Shown piece by piece: positions 1-8,869 of a stretch of 64,000 nucleotides of DNA (position 1 is its first letter; each line of letters starts with the position of its first letter). The notes under the pieces are model-generated. The model was not told the DNA's origin. It searched no databases and was given only the letters and a program-made list of their open reading frames with translations. The translations under genes were made by a program, and so were the position numbers. The stretch comes from Granulosicoccus sp036478565 (GTDB lineage: Bacteria; Pseudomonadota; Gammaproteobacteria; Granulosicoccales; Granulosicoccaceae), in NCBI GenBank assembly GCA_965224525.1, contig OZ245050.1:3658001-3722000 (forward strand), given 5' to 3'.

Positions 1-1
1 G

Positions 2-442
2 ATCGAAGGCGGTCAGCGCGGCGCAAAGATCGAGCAACCGGAACAAACTGTCACAAGCAAAAAGTCCGAGAGCAGCGTATATCCAGAATCAAGCGAGGTG
101 GTGGAGTACACCGTCAAGACACCCATGCTTGTAACCAAACCTATTCGCTCAGGTCAACAGGTTTACGCACGTGACACGGACTTGATCATTATGGGGTCGG
201 TTGGGCCAGGCGCGGAAGTCATTGCTGATCACAATGTGCATATTTACGGGGCGTTACGCGGCAGAGCGCTCTGCGGTGTTTCAGGTAACACAACAACACG
301 AATATTCTGTCAATCGCTGGAGGCAGAACTGGTATCGGTTGCGGGCAACTATCGAATGCTCGAAACGATACCGGAAGAACTGCGGGGTAAACCTGCTCAA
401 ATCTGGCTGGACAACGACAGGCTCAATATAGAGCCGTTGTAA
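2..442 (+). CDS. minC: MinC, septum-site inhibitor (3' part only)
   Basis: Septum-placement protein that, with MinD, blocks FtsZ polymerisation away from midcell. The reading frame is open from the left edge, so the start and the N-terminal FtsZ-inhibiting domain lie outside the window. About 146 residues are visible. After a short polar linker comes the C-terminal domain (from 'VKTPMLVTKPIRSGQQVYA'), with the regular valine/glycine turns ('MGSVGPGAEVIADHNVHIYG', 'GALRGRALCG') of the MinC triangular beta-helix that binds MinD and dimerises. A GTG at 98 could start a shorter frame, but the family match begins upstream of it. minD follows 37 bases later on the same strand, giving the standard minC-minD-minE order. 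Confidence 0.95.
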   Translation: MEGGQRGAKIEQPEQTVTSKKSESSVYPESSEVVEYTVKTPMLVTKPIRSGQQVYARDTDLIIMGSVGPGAEVIADHNVHIYGALRGRALCGVSGNTTTRIFCQSLEAELVSVAGNYRMLETIPEELRGKPAQIWLDNDRLNIEPL

Positions 443-479
443 TTTATTACTGGGCATGTAATTCCGGGAGTGTGAGAGC

Positions 480-1289
480 TTGACCAAGACTATTGTCGTA
501 ACTTCGGGCAAGGGTGGAGTCGGAAAAACCACCACTGCTGCATCTTTTGCCACCGGGCTGGCCCGTCGTGGTTTCAAAACCGTGGTCATCGACTTCGATG
601 TGGGTCTGCGCAACCTTGACTTGATCATGGGTTGCGAACGCCGCGTCGTCTACGATTTGGTCAACCTGGTCAATCAGGAAGCCAGCCTGCACCAAACCCT
701 GATCAAGGACAAACGCATCGATAATCTGTACATCCTGCCCGCCTCTCAAACGCGGGATAAGGACGCGCTCACCATTGAAGGTATTGCGCGGGTGATGCAC
801 AAACTCAAGAAAAGCGAGTTTGACTACATCATTTGCGATTCTCCGGCCGGTATCGAAAAAGGCGCTAAAATGGCGTTGTATTTCGCTGACGAAGCCATTG
901 TCACTACCAATCCCGAGGTTTCCTCGGTACGTGATTCCGACCGCATTCTGGGTATTCTGCAAAGCGAATCAAAGCGTTCAAAAATGAACGAAGACCCGGT
1001 CAAAGAGCACCTGCTGATAACCCGTTACAACCCGGGTCGAGTCAAGGACGGACAGATGCTAAGCGTTGACGACATTGTCGATCTACTGGCAATACCACTG
1101 CTGGGCATTATCCCGGAATCACCGACCGTGCTGGAATCATCCAATGCAGGTAAACCGGTCATTCTGGATGATGAAAGCCAGGCTGGACAGGCCTATGCCG
1201 ACGCCATTGACCGGCTACTCGGTGAAAACAAGCCCCACCGCTTTATGGAGGCACCTAAAAAAGGCCTCCTAAGGCGCTTATTCGGATAA
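480..1289 (+). CDS. minD: MinD, septum-site ATPase
   Basis: Membrane-cycling ParA/MinD-family ATPase that recruits MinC and is released by MinE. 269 residues, the usual length. The start is a TTG at 480 placed 9 bases after a GGGAG ribosome-binding site. The deviant Walker A motif 'SGKGGVGKTT' is at residues 9-18 with its signature lysine, and the switch regions 'DFDVGLRNLDL' and 'CDSPAGIEKGA' are present. The protein ends in the basic amphipathic membrane-targeting helix 'KKGLLRRLFG'. minE begins 10 bases downstream, so the genes are co-transcribed. Confidence 0.97.
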   Translation: MTKTIVVTSGKGGVGKTTTAASFATGLARRGFKTVVIDFDVGLRNLDLIMGCERRVVYDLVNLVNQEASLHQTLIKDKRIDNLYILPASQTRDKDALTIEGIARVMHKLKKSEFDYIICDSPAGIEKGAKMALYFADEAIVTTNPEVSSVRDSDRILGILQSESKRSKMNEDPVKEHLLITRYNPGRVKDGQMLSVDDIVDLLAIPLLGIIPESPTVLESSNAGKPVILDDESQAGQAYADAIDRLLGENKPHRFMEAPKKGLLRRLFG

Positions 1290-1299
1290 GGGAGCATCT

Positions 1300-1647
1300 A
1301 TGGGCATCTTCAGATTTTTCAAACGCGCAGAAGACACCAGCGCCACTATCGCCAGAGACCGCCTGCAGGTGCTGATAGCGCACCAACGCAGTGGTCGCCG
1401 CGGACCAGATTACCTGCCTCAGCTGAAGCAGGACATCCTGGATGTCATCAAAAAGTATGTCGCTGTCAGCGATGACAGCGTATCTGTCGAGCTTGACACG
1501 CAAGACAATTGCGATGTGCTCGAGCTCAATATCACGTTGCCTGAGGTGCAGGAGCAAGAGCGAAAGCAGCAGCAGACGGTGAAAACCCAACCTTCTGCAG
1601 AGGCGCGGCGTCGTGCTGCGCTTAGGCGCCAGGCAAACGTGAGCTGA
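1300..1647 (+). CDS. minE: MinE, topological specificity factor
   Basis: Stimulates MinD ATPase and drives pole-to-pole oscillation of the Min system. 115 residues, longer than the roughly 88 of E. coli MinE. The N-terminal 'MGIFRFFKR' is the membrane-binding, MinD-contacting segment. The central domain ('RLQVLIAHQR', 'YLPQLKQDILDVIKKYV', then 'LDVLELNITLP'-like beta strand) is typical. The extra length is a C-terminal tail rich in Gln, Arg and Ala ('QERKQQQTVKTQPSAEARRR') after the folded domain; its role is unknown. A GGGAGC ribosome-binding site overlaps the end of minD. Confidence 0.95.
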   Translation: MGIFRFFKRAEDTSATIARDRLQVLIAHQRSGRRGPDYLPQLKQDILDVIKKYVAVSDDSVSVELDTQDNCDVLELNITLPEVQEQERKQQQTVKTQPSAEARRRAALRRQANVS

Positions 1648-1926
1648 GCGTCGGTAATAGCTGCCACGGACGGCAAACTGAACGTTCAAGAGTCGCACTG
1701 GTGGCTTACGCCAACCGTGCCGGATCGTTGTCGCGAAAAGGTGTTTTAGCCACATCCGGCAGCATATCGCCATAATCCGTGTAAGAAAGTGTTGCAAAAA
1801 AACCACGAATGCCAAAAATACAGGTATTCTTTGCTTACGGCCTAGCCAAGTGTTGTTTCTGTTCTACACTTGTCTTCGTGCAGTAGCGGTAACACTGTCC
1901 CTGTTTTGCAAAAACGCAATCTGTTG

Positions 1927-1955
1927 TTGCATTATTCAGACACGCTGACTAGAGT
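1927..1955 (+). promoter_or_regulatory. Candidate sigma70 promoter of the porin gene
   Basis: TTGCAT (1927-1932), a 17-base spacer, and TAGAGT (1950-1955) lie about 65 bases ahead of the porin start. The 371-base gap between minE and the porin holds nothing else that I recognise. Assigned by eye only. Confidence 0.35.
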
Positions 1956-2018
1956 TGCTTGCGCTGAAACACATAACTGTTACAGAAACAAACAGCATAT
2001 ATCTGATTGGAGATAACT

Positions 2019-2924
2019 ATGAAATTCACTAAGACAGCAGTCGCGGTAGCAATCGCAGGTATTGCTGCAGCACCCATGATTGCAACTGCAGACACCACCC
2101 TTTCGGGTGATGTTCAACTTCAGATCAAAGGCAGCGATGCTGATGGCGACGCAGGCGATGCCCAAATCGCAGCTGGCGACGTTCTGTTTGGCCTGGTTGC
2201 CGAGCACGAACTGAACAGCGGTCTGACTGGCTACGGTAGCCTGCGCTTCGACTATGACGCGCTTTCCAATGCCGGTGGCAGCGCTGTAGATGCCGCGGGA
2301 GACGCTGTAAAAGGCGGACCATCAGGCGATAGCGTCTATGTTGGTGTCAAGGGTGGTTTTGGCGACCTCCGAGTCGGTGAAATCCCGTTGGCTGTTGAAT
2401 ATGGCCAGGTTGCCAATGACATTTTCGACGTCGGTGCTGAAATCAATGGCGGTATCAGTTACACAGGCTCATTTGGTCCGGTTGGCCTGATAGCCAACTA
2501 CTCTCCGGCACCAAACCAGGATGCAATGGGCGTAGGTGTTAAATTCGGTATGGGTGGATTCAATATCGGACTGGGTGCTGAGGATCGTGATGAGCTAATG
2601 AATGCTTCAGCCGGTGTTTCCTTCGGCTATGCCGGTGCATCGATCGCCCTGCATTACTGGACCATGGAAGCTGCAGCCGGAGCGGATGACCTAACCTCTA
2701 TAGCGGCCAAAGTTGGTTACGATTTTGGCGATGTCTCTGCTGCATTAACCTATGCGACCCAGACTGACGATGGTGCGGTTGACGAGAGTGCGATTCGTCT
2801 TGACCTTGGTTATGGACTTGGTGGCGGTATGGAGATCAGTACACGGATCACCGCTGGAACTGACGAAAATGATGATAACAACGACCAGACTGACTGGCGC
2901 ATTCAGCTTGCCAAGTCTTTCTAG
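2019..2924 (+). CDS. Outer-membrane porin
   Basis: General diffusion porin of the Gram-negative porin family, a 16-stranded beta-barrel trimer by family knowledge. 301 residues from the ATG at 2019, which has GGAG six bases upstream; a TTG at 2007 would add four residues but lacks such a site. A signal peptide ('MKFTKTAVAVAIAGIAAAPM') is predicted to be cut after 'IATA'. The mature part is acidic, glycine-rich and alternates hydrophobic and polar residues, and it ends in phenylalanine ('LAKSF'), the Bam recognition signature. The gene stands alone with its own promoter and terminator. Substrate specificity cannot be read from the sequence. Confidence 0.85.
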   Translation: MKFTKTAVAVAIAGIAAAPMIATADTTLSGDVQLQIKGSDADGDAGDAQIAAGDVLFGLVAEHELNSGLTGYGSLRFDYDALSNAGGSAVDAAGDAVKGGPSGDSVYVGVKGGFGDLRVGEIPLAVEYGQVANDIFDVGAEINGGISYTGSFGPVGLIANYSPAPNQDAMGVGVKFGMGGFNIGLGAEDRDELMNASAGVSFGYAGASIALHYWTMEAAAGADDLTSIAAKVGYDFGDVSAALTYATQTDDGAVDESAIRLDLGYGLGGGMEISTRITAGTDENDDNNDQTDWRIQLAKSF

Positions 2925-2950
2925 GACTTGTTGACAAGCAGTTCAGTAGA

Positions 2951-2976
2951 AGGCCCCTTTAGAGGGGCCTTTTTTA
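2951..2976 (+). terminator. Rho-independent terminator after the porin gene
   Basis: An 8-base perfect stem AGGCCCCT/AGGGGCCT with a four-base loop is followed directly by a run of six T. It lies 27 bases after the porin stop codon. Confidence 0.9.
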
Positions 2977-3010
2977 TGTCTGAAATTCAGGCTTTCCGTA
3001 GGATCCTGAT

Positions 3011-3328
3011 TCAGCTGCTTTTGGATCCACCCCGGCAAGGCGGCGACGCTGGCACGCTCTCGCCGCGCGCGGCCCACTCCTCCGGCGTATGCGTATGCAA
3101 GCCAAGCGCATGTACAGAACCTGCCAGATAGTCCGCCAGCAGCTTATTCACCACTCGATGACGAGCTACCAGCCCCTGCCCGGCAAATGAATCGGATACG
3201 ATCACCAGCTTGAAATGGCTTTGCGCCCCCTCAGGCACATTGTGCCGATGGCTCTCGTCAATGACCTCAAGGTGAATCGGCGACAGACCCTCGACAATGA
3301 CATCATTTATTTCGTTCGCAGTAGACAC
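3011..3328 (-). CDS. bolA: BolA-family protein
   Basis: BolA/IbaG-fold protein. Family members bind monothiol glutaredoxin and affect morphology, iron-sulfur handling and stress responses. 105 residues. Diagnostic parts are 'IHLEVIDESHRHNVPEGAQSHFKLVIVS' (seen as shorter blocks 'VIDESHRHNVP' and 'SHFKLVIVS'), the 'RHRVVNKLL' helix, and the conserved 'VHALGLHTHTPEEW' C-terminus with its histidines. It is convergent with the porin gene across the terminator. The last residues ('ASPPCRGGSKSS') extend past the usual end and look unconserved. Confidence 0.9.
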   Translation of the reverse strand: MSTANEINDVIVEGLSPIHLEVIDESHRHNVPEGAQSHFKLVIVSDSFAGQGLVARHRVVNKLLADYLAGSVHALGLHTHTPEEWAARGESVPASPPCRGGSKSS

Positions 3329-3533
3329 AGCAGAATCCCATCAGTACGGTTTTGGACACCCACAAAGTATACCCAGCCGCATTCGCCCCGACGCAGAGTA
3401 TTAGACACCCATAAAGCGGTGCAGTTAGCCGTCAGAGCAGAAACCAGCCTTTTGTTAAATCACCCTTTTATACCAAATAAACCACTAATTAGTGCTTGAA
3501 AAAGGTCATCTTTCAAGATAAAAACGATCATTT

Positions 3534-3559
3534 TCAATAGCTTGCTGTGGTCCGACCCC
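3534..3559 (-). repeat. 26-bp dispersed repeat, copy A (inside the slt stop region)
   Basis: Read on the minus strand this copy begins GGGGTCGGACCACAG and ends AAGCTATTGA. It matches copy B at 32590-32615 at 25 of 26 positions, in the opposite orientation in the window. It contains the small palindrome GGTCGGACC. The final TGA of the repeat is the stop codon of the transglycosylase gene. Confidence 0.75.
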
Positions 3560-5525
3560 CAATAGGCTGGAGTTTTTGACTGAGGCGGAGGGAGGTTTGG
3601 GTCAGTCGCCATTCGTAGATCGCTGTGTAGGCGAGCACAGCGCGGACGTAACGGCGGGTTTCAGTATAGGGAATGGTGTCTATCCAGCGGTCGGCGTCCA
3701 TAACTTGCTCTGGCAGCCAGCTGGTGACGCGATGCGGGCCGGCGTTATAGCCAGCAGCGGCCATGGCAACGTGGTTGTCAAACTTGTCCAGTACATGCCG
3801 TAGATAGAAGCTGCCAAAACCAATATTGGTGTCAGCATCGGTCAAATCACCTCGCCAGTTGTCAAGACCTTTCAGCTTCGCCACGTACCGGGCTGTACGC
3901 GGCATTAACTGCATCAGACCAATAGCACCAGCGCCGGACTTCACATCGGCGATATAGGCGCTCTCACGCCGCATGACACCCATGACCAGTGCAGGGTCCA
4001 GCCGATTTTCCTGAGCCGCCCGGGCAACAGCGCTGCGATACAACACAGGAAAGCGCAAGCCAATAGCGCGTTTCTGTTCAGCCTTGCCAGCGCTGTATAT
4101 CGCGCGATCATGCAAACCCCAACGATCAGCGAGCACTGCCGTTGCTGCCAACTCCTCGGGGTTCATGCTGAATATCGCATTGTTCCACTCTCGCCGTCCC
4201 TCCCAGGGCAGATTGACACGGTTGAATTCCCGGGCCCGCACAAAGGCGGGATCGTCAGTCAGTTGCGCCATGATTTTCGGATCAGGCTCAACCGGTTCAT
4301 CGCGGATTGAATAGTCCAGTCCAAGCCGATCCGCCGATAGAAAACCGTAATAGGACTGCAGCTCAGCCAGCTCTGCATAGATTGCGCTGGCCTGCGACTC
4401 ATGGTCAGTGGCTTCGAGAGCCCGCGCCTCCCAGTAAGCCCAGTGATCCTCTTCTTGCTCCTCAACCGGCAGTCGACGAATACTGCGCAAGACTTGCGAC
4501 CAGTCTTCTTTCAGCAAAACAGTTCGAATCCGCCATTCTTTCAGCTCCAAATCGTCATCACGGGCATCAATCGCATTCAGCCAGCCGTAGGCCTCCGGCA
4601 ACCGACGATAAGCACCGCGCATAGCCATTGCTCGGTGTGTTTCATAGTAGCGATCCTCGAAAAAGGTGTAGTCATGCCGATTCTTCAGCCAATACGTCAT
4701 GGCGGCTGCCGTATCCTGCTTTGACCAGGCCACCACCAAATCGGCAATAATGCGTCGGTTGAGCACTGTGTCTTTGGACAGCTTGCCACTGGTCAGCAAA
4801 GGCTCCGGGTTATCGATAGCGTCCAGCCAGCGCTCTACCTGCCGCCGGTCGCGCGTTGCCAGGTATCCCAGCGTCTTGCGAACCGGTTCCAGCTTGCGCG
4901 CTTCAATGCCCTGGTAAATACGTTCCCAGATGGCTGTGATCGGGGGGGTGTTGGCCGCCTCAATGGATGCAAGTACCTTTGCACAGCGTTTATTCGGCCG
5001 ATTGGGTGAAATCCACAAGTCCACGACAGCCTCATCAAATCCGTCCAACGAACCGGTCTCGCTGCGAGCCCGCAATCTGCTGCAAGGCATTTCGCTGGCC
5101 AGCTGTGATTTTCCAAGCCCCAGGAACAATGACCACTGATCTGTTTCCGCCAGACGTCGTTGCAGCCTTCTGGTCAGGCTGCGGGTAAGGGATTTGTCTT
5201 GCGAACTTTTCTCAAAGTTATTCAGCGCCTTAATGGCACTGCGACCGGGTTTGATTTGTTTCCAACGCAACATAAGATCTGTGTGCAGCAAAAAATTATG
5301 CAGGGGATAGCCTTTCAGTGCGGCTTCAAGTTCAATAAATCGTTTTCTGTCACCGCCTTTCAGCGCCGCATAGGCCTCGATGAATCGCTCGCGCTCGCTG
5401 GCATATAGCCCCTCATCCGCGAGCGTCCCGGCGCTAGTCCCGGTATGATCGGCCAACACAACCGGGCAGGTCATACCGACCACTAGCAAGGTGAGCACAC
5501 ACAGTGCGCAATGGTGAATCTTCAT
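3534..5525 (-). CDS. slt: Soluble lytic murein transglycosylase
   Basis: Periplasmic exo-lytic transglycosylase that cleaves peptidoglycan glycan strands with formation of 1,6-anhydromuramic acid. About 663 residues from the ATG at 5525, which begins a clear signal peptide ('MKIHHCALCVLTLLVVGMTC'); an upstream start at 5567 would bury it. The long alpha-superhelical U/L region is followed near the C-terminus by the GEWL-like catalytic domain: 'MGVMRRESAYIADVKSGAGA' with the catalytic Glu of 'RES', then 'IGLMQLMPRTARYVAK' and 'AAAGYNAGPHRV'. The last eight codons ('GRTTASY' and stop) are supplied by a 26-bp repeat also found outside any gene at 32590, so the natural C-terminus may have been replaced. 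Slt tails are variable, so activity is probably intact. Confidence 0.9.
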   Translation of the reverse strand: MKIHHCALCVLTLLVVGMTCPVVLADHTGTSAGTLADEGLYASERERFIEAYAALKGGDRKRFIELEAALKGYPLHNFLLHTDLMLRWKQIKPGRSAIKALNNFEKSSQDKSLTRSLTRRLQRRLAETDQWSLFLGLGKSQLASEMPCSRLRARSETGSLDGFDEAVVDLWISPNRPNKRCAKVLASIEAANTPPITAIWERIYQGIEARKLEPVRKTLGYLATRDRRQVERWLDAIDNPEPLLTSGKLSKDTVLNRRIIADLVVAWSKQDTAAAMTYWLKNRHDYTFFEDRYYETHRAMAMRGAYRRLPEAYGWLNAIDARDDDLELKEWRIRTVLLKEDWSQVLRSIRRLPVEEQEEDHWAYWEARALEATDHESQASAIYAELAELQSYYGFLSADRLGLDYSIRDEPVEPDPKIMAQLTDDPAFVRAREFNRVNLPWEGRREWNNAIFSMNPEELAATAVLADRWGLHDRAIYSAGKAEQKRAIGLRFPVLYRSAVARAAQENRLDPALVMGVMRRESAYIADVKSGAGAIGLMQLMPRTARYVAKLKGLDNWRGDLTDADTNIGFGSFYLRHVLDKFDNHVAMAAAGYNAGPHRVTSWLPEQVMDADRWIDTIPYTETRRYVRAVLAYTAIYEWRLTQTSLRLSQKLQPIGGRTTASY

Positions 5526-5634
5526 GGGTGCCTGGCTCAGCTGACGTAACCTTGGCTCTGTGACCACAAATTACGCATAGAATTCTCGGTATGGTAAATC
5601 GTAGTAAGTTTCTGAGTAAAGACAAGCAAATATC

Positions 5635-6522
5635 ATGAACGAAAGTTGCCAAACAGAGCCTGAATTACCTTTCCTGAACCTTTCCGGATACCGGTTCGTT
5701 GAACTGGAGCATCTGCCTGTTCTGCAAGCCGATCTGTACACCGCGCTGGATGCCATCGGTGTGAAAGGTACAATACTGCTTGCTGATGAAGGCATCAATA
5801 TTGCTCTGGCGGCAACCACCGTCCAGGGTAAGGCTGTCCGCGAACTGCTGGACGCCGATGAACGTTTCAGCGGAATCTGGCTGAAGATCAGCGAGTCAGC
5901 CACGCTGCCGTTCGCAAAACTGAAGGTTCGCATTCGCCACGAGATCATCGCCTTTGATGGCCCGGACGACGGCACGGCACACAACGATTCAAACCGCGTA
6001 GCCCGGCCGACCGCACGTCTCGACAGGCCCGAAGCACCCGCGCTGCCGCCGAAGAAACTGAAAGCGTGGTTGGACGAAAAGCGGAATTTCACTCTGCTTG
6101 ATACACGCAATACATACGAAATAACATCAGGCACATTTAGCGAGGCGGTTGATCTGGGCATCGAGCACTTTCGCCACTTCAAGGATGCCGTCAAAGCGGG
6201 GGTGGCCGATGGCAGCCTGGACCCGGCCAAGCCCATGGTGACCTTTTGCACCGGTGGTATCCGTTGTGAAAAAGCCGCGCCCTGGCTGCTGACACAAGGG
6301 TTTACCGAAGTCTGGCAGATTGAGGGAGGCATTCTGAATTATTTTGAAGAATGTGGCGACGCACACTGGCAAGGTGATTGTTTTGTGTTTGATGATCGAG
6401 TCGAAATCGACACACAGTTGCAACCCACTGGAGCCGAGCATTGCAACTACTGCGAGCGATGTCATCGAGCCCTGCTACGCTGCACTTGTCAGCAGCCTGA
6501 AGAGACATCCGTGCACCGCTGA
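5635..6522 (+). CDS. trhO: tRNA uridine(34) hydroxylase, rhodanese type
   Basis: TrhO/YceA family, which hydroxylates wobble U34 of tRNA with oxygen as the first step to 5-(carboxy)methoxyuridine. 295 residues. The N-terminal ferredoxin-like domain has 'GTILLADEGINIALA'. The rhodanese domain runs from about residue 140, with 'LLDTRNTYEI' and the active-site loop 'FCTGGIRCEKAAPWLL' carrying the catalytic Cys. A cysteine-rich tail ('CNYCERCHRALLRCTC') may hold a metal. The start is the ATG at 5635 with only a weak ribosome-binding site. It is divergent from slt and convergent with the next gene, four bases away. Confidence 0.88.
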   Translation: MNESCQTEPELPFLNLSGYRFVELEHLPVLQADLYTALDAIGVKGTILLADEGINIALAATTVQGKAVRELLDADERFSGIWLKISESATLPFAKLKVRIRHEIIAFDGPDDGTAHNDSNRVARPTARLDRPEAPALPPKKLKAWLDEKRNFTLLDTRNTYEITSGTFSEAVDLGIEHFRHFKDAVKAGVADGSLDPAKPMVTFCTGGIRCEKAAPWLLTQGFTEVWQIEGGILNYFEECGDAHWQGDCFVFDDRVEIDTQLQPTGAEHCNYCERCHRALLRCTCQQPEETSVHR

Positions 6523-6526
6523 AGAG

Positions 6527-7108
6527 TTAACCCGGCATTTCCGCCATCGAGATGGTGTAACTCTTGCCCTGTTTGAGCTTATGGTAATTGCCGAAAGTTT
6601 CAGTAAACGCTCTTTTGATGAAACTCCTGAGCCCATTGATGGTAACAACGACAATACGAGCACCCGGTTGCATACGCGCGTGCGCATCGCTAAAGGTAAT
6701 GTGGAACAGTTCGTTGCCGACTTTTGCCGGCAGGTTGGACACCACCAGTGACAAAGGCAAGTCGGCCGGCACTGCGCTGAATGCATTGCTCAGGTATATT
6801 TCCACATTGTCAATTCCGTTTCTGACGGCATTGGCACGCGCGTAATCGACAGCGACAAAGTCCTTGTCGATCAAATGCACCTGACCTGCACTGGCCTGTT
6901 TGGCGATGGCTAGGCCTAATGGCCCATACCCACAGCCAATATCGAGCGCCACCTCATCTGAACTGACCGTCAAATGGTCCAGTAACAATCGGCTGCCGTC
7001 ATCAATCGCGCGCGGCGAAAACAAGCCCCAGGTCGAGTGAAACCGGAGGCTGGCGCCCAGCAAGTGGGTATCGAGGACTAGATCCTCTCGTAAATGATCT
7101 ATAGACAT
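6527..7108 (-). CDS. Small class I SAM methyltransferase, RsmC/MTS-like
   Basis: 193 residues forming a single Rossmann methyltransferase domain of the 'methyltransferase small' type. SAM motif I is 'VALDIGCGYGPLGLAIA' (residues about 53-69), and an acidic motif II follows ('HLIDKDFVAVDYARAN'). It corresponds to the C-terminal half of RsmC/RlmG, with the N-terminal half missing. The target-binding NPPF/Y motif of that family reads 'NLPA' ('VVSNLPAKVGNELF'), so methylation of a base exocyclic amine should not be assumed. It is monocistronic, between trhO and adk. The substrate is unknown. Confidence 0.7.
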   Translation of the reverse strand: MSIDHLREDLVLDTHLLGASLRFHSTWGLFSPRAIDDGSRLLLDHLTVSSDEVALDIGCGYGPLGLAIAKQASAGQVHLIDKDFVAVDYARANAVRNGIDNVEIYLSNAFSAVPADLPLSLVVSNLPAKVGNELFHITFSDAHARMQPGARIVVVTINGLRSFIKRAFTETFGNYHKLKQGKSYTISMAEMPG

Positions 7109-7210
7109 AACACCAGTATCTCATTGGGAGTGTCAAAATCGTGCATTGCGCCGTCGATTTCGCTACTCTTCACAACCTCTACTTTTGACATATTCCTGAA
7201 GGAGTGATTG

Positions 7211-7888
7211 ATGCGTTTGATTCTGTTGGGTGGGCCGGGAGCTGGCAAAGGCACTCAGGCACGCTTCCTGACGAAACGCTACGGCATTCCGCAGATATCA
7301 ACTGGCGACATGCTGCGAGCGGCAATCAAGGCGGGATCGCCGGAAGGCATTGCGGCGAAGGAGGCGATTGAACGTGGTGATCTGGCCTCCGATGAAACGG
7401 TTATCCACCTGGTCAAGGAGCGCATTACGAAGCCGGACTGTCATCAGGGTTTTCTGTTTGATGGCTTCCCGAGAACCATAACCCAGGCTGAAGCCCTGAA
7501 AGAGGCTGGCATCTATCTGACTGCCGTTGTGGAAATTGATGTAGATGACGACGTGATCATCAAACGCATCGGTGGCCGTCGCGTGCATGAAGCTTCCGGT
7601 CGGACATATCACGTTCGTTACAAGCCACCCCTGGTTGATAATGTGGACGACGAAACCGGTGAACCTCTGATCCATCGCAAGGATGATCGAGAGGAAACCG
7701 TACGCCATCGACTTGAAGTGTACGAACAAGAGACAGCGCCGCTAAAACAGTACTACCAGGATTGGACTGACAGTGGCGAGCCCGCAGCTCCGCAAATCAT
7801 CCAGATCAATGGCAACGGCGGTGTTGAGGACATTCGGGCTCTGATCAATTCAGAGCTTGACAAGCTAAAGTCGGTCTCTGACAAGTGA
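7211..7888 (+). CDS. adk: Adenylate kinase
   Basis: Cytosolic nucleotide kinase interconverting ATP + AMP and two ADP. 225 residues from the ATG at 7211, with AAGGAG six bases ahead; a TTG at 7208 is in frame but less likely. The P-loop 'GGPGAGKGTQA' is at residues 7-17, the AMP site 'STGDMLRAA' and 'GFPRT' are present, and the long-form LID domain spans 'GGRRVHEASGRTYH' to 'RKDDREETVRHRL'. The LID has no zinc cysteines, as in enterobacterial Adk. Confidence 0.97.
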   Translation: MRLILLGGPGAGKGTQARFLTKRYGIPQISTGDMLRAAIKAGSPEGIAAKEAIERGDLASDETVIHLVKERITKPDCHQGFLFDGFPRTITQAEALKEAGIYLTAVVEIDVDDDVIIKRIGGRRVHEASGRTYHVRYKPPLVDNVDDETGEPLIHRKDDREETVRHRLEVYEQETAPLKQYYQDWTDSGEPAAPQIIQINGNGGVEDIRALINSELDKLKSVSDK

Positions 7889-7924
7889 CAGTAAACCTCT
7901 GACAACTAACAGTCGCTGGGACTA

Positions 7925-8788
7925 TTAAGCCCTTGCAGAATGTGTCTGCAATGCGCGCAGCATCGCCTGCAAAGTCAATTCCGGTTGCTCGTTCATTATC
8001 ATGTGCCCGCAAGCGGGTAAACAATCAACAGTTGCCTCCAGCAAGGCAGCCAGTTGTCTGGTCGTCTTCATGGGTGTCATACGGTCTTCTGAACCGGCAA
8101 TAATAAACGTCGGCGACTGGCGCTCCGCTGACAAAAGTAAATTCCCGTTCTCCGGCAAGACAAACTGATTGCAGGCTTGCAAATCCTTATACAGCACACC
8201 AGGCTCTGCCCGTTCCAACAGCGCAGCTGCTCTGTTCGTCACATTGATATCGGCAACCGGCTTGTGCCCCGGTTGCGTAGAATCCGGTTGCAAGGAACCA
8301 GCGTGGCCGAACTGAACGATCATATCCACGGCGGCCTGTTCGTTAGCTTGCGCGGCATCCAGCAGCGGTTGGCCAACCCGCATTGGGTATCCGGTACCCA
8401 ACAACACGGTACGCGACGCTGAGTCTGGTCGTTGCAACGCTGCAGCCAGACAAACCAACGACCCCATACTGTGTCCGGCTAGAATAATGGGCTCATCTGG
8501 CAAACCGTTTTCATTTTGTAAAACTTCAATCAGACGCCACAGCCAGTTGGCCATCTCATCGATACTGTCAAGCGCAACACCTTTCGACGCACCATGCTGA
8601 GGCAAATCCATCGCCACAATGTTATAGCCGTGATCTGCAAAGTAGCGAGCCAGCATTACCCAGACCGTGTTATCCATACCTGCGCCATGCACCAGCACCA
8701 GCGTCGGTTGCCCGGTCTGCCAGCTTTCTTTTCCCTGGACGCCTCCCTGGATGGTGGATACGGCATAACCATCTACAGTAATGTTCAT
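7925..8788 (-). CDS. Alpha/beta-fold hydrolase
   Basis: 287 residues with an intact catalytic triad: nucleophile Ser in 'AGHSMGSLVCLAA' (residues about 106-118), acid in 'AGSEDRMTP', and His in 'ACGHMIMNEQP' near the C-terminus. An oxyanion-hole motif 'VLVHGAGMDNTVW' is at residues 31-43. There is no signal peptide, so it is cytosolic. It is convergent with adk. Substrate cannot be assigned; similar proteins are annotated as esterases or haloalkane/epoxide-type hydrolases, and the residues alone do not separate these. Confidence 0.8.
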   Translation of the reverse strand: MNITVDGYAVSTIQGGVQGKESWQTGQPTLVLVHGAGMDNTVWVMLARYFADHGYNIVAMDLPQHGASKGVALDSIDEMANWLWRLIEVLQNENGLPDEPIILAGHSMGSLVCLAAALQRPDSASRTVLLGTGYPMRVGQPLLDAAQANEQAAVDMIVQFGHAGSLQPDSTQPGHKPVADINVTNRAAALLERAEPGVLYKDLQACNQFVLPENGNLLLSAERQSPTFIIAGSEDRMTPMKTTRQLAALLEATVDCLPACGHMIMNEQPELTLQAMLRALQTHSARA

Positions 8789-8869
8789 GGCAATGACCGA
8801 GTATCAATAGCGGGATTTGTCGATCCACTCATGACCTGGGGCCTCATTTAAACAGTCCACACAAACAGT

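Noticed and set aside
1419..1815. Minus-strand frames opposite minE
   Set aside because: Shadows of minE and of the non-coding gap; no start context and no similarity.
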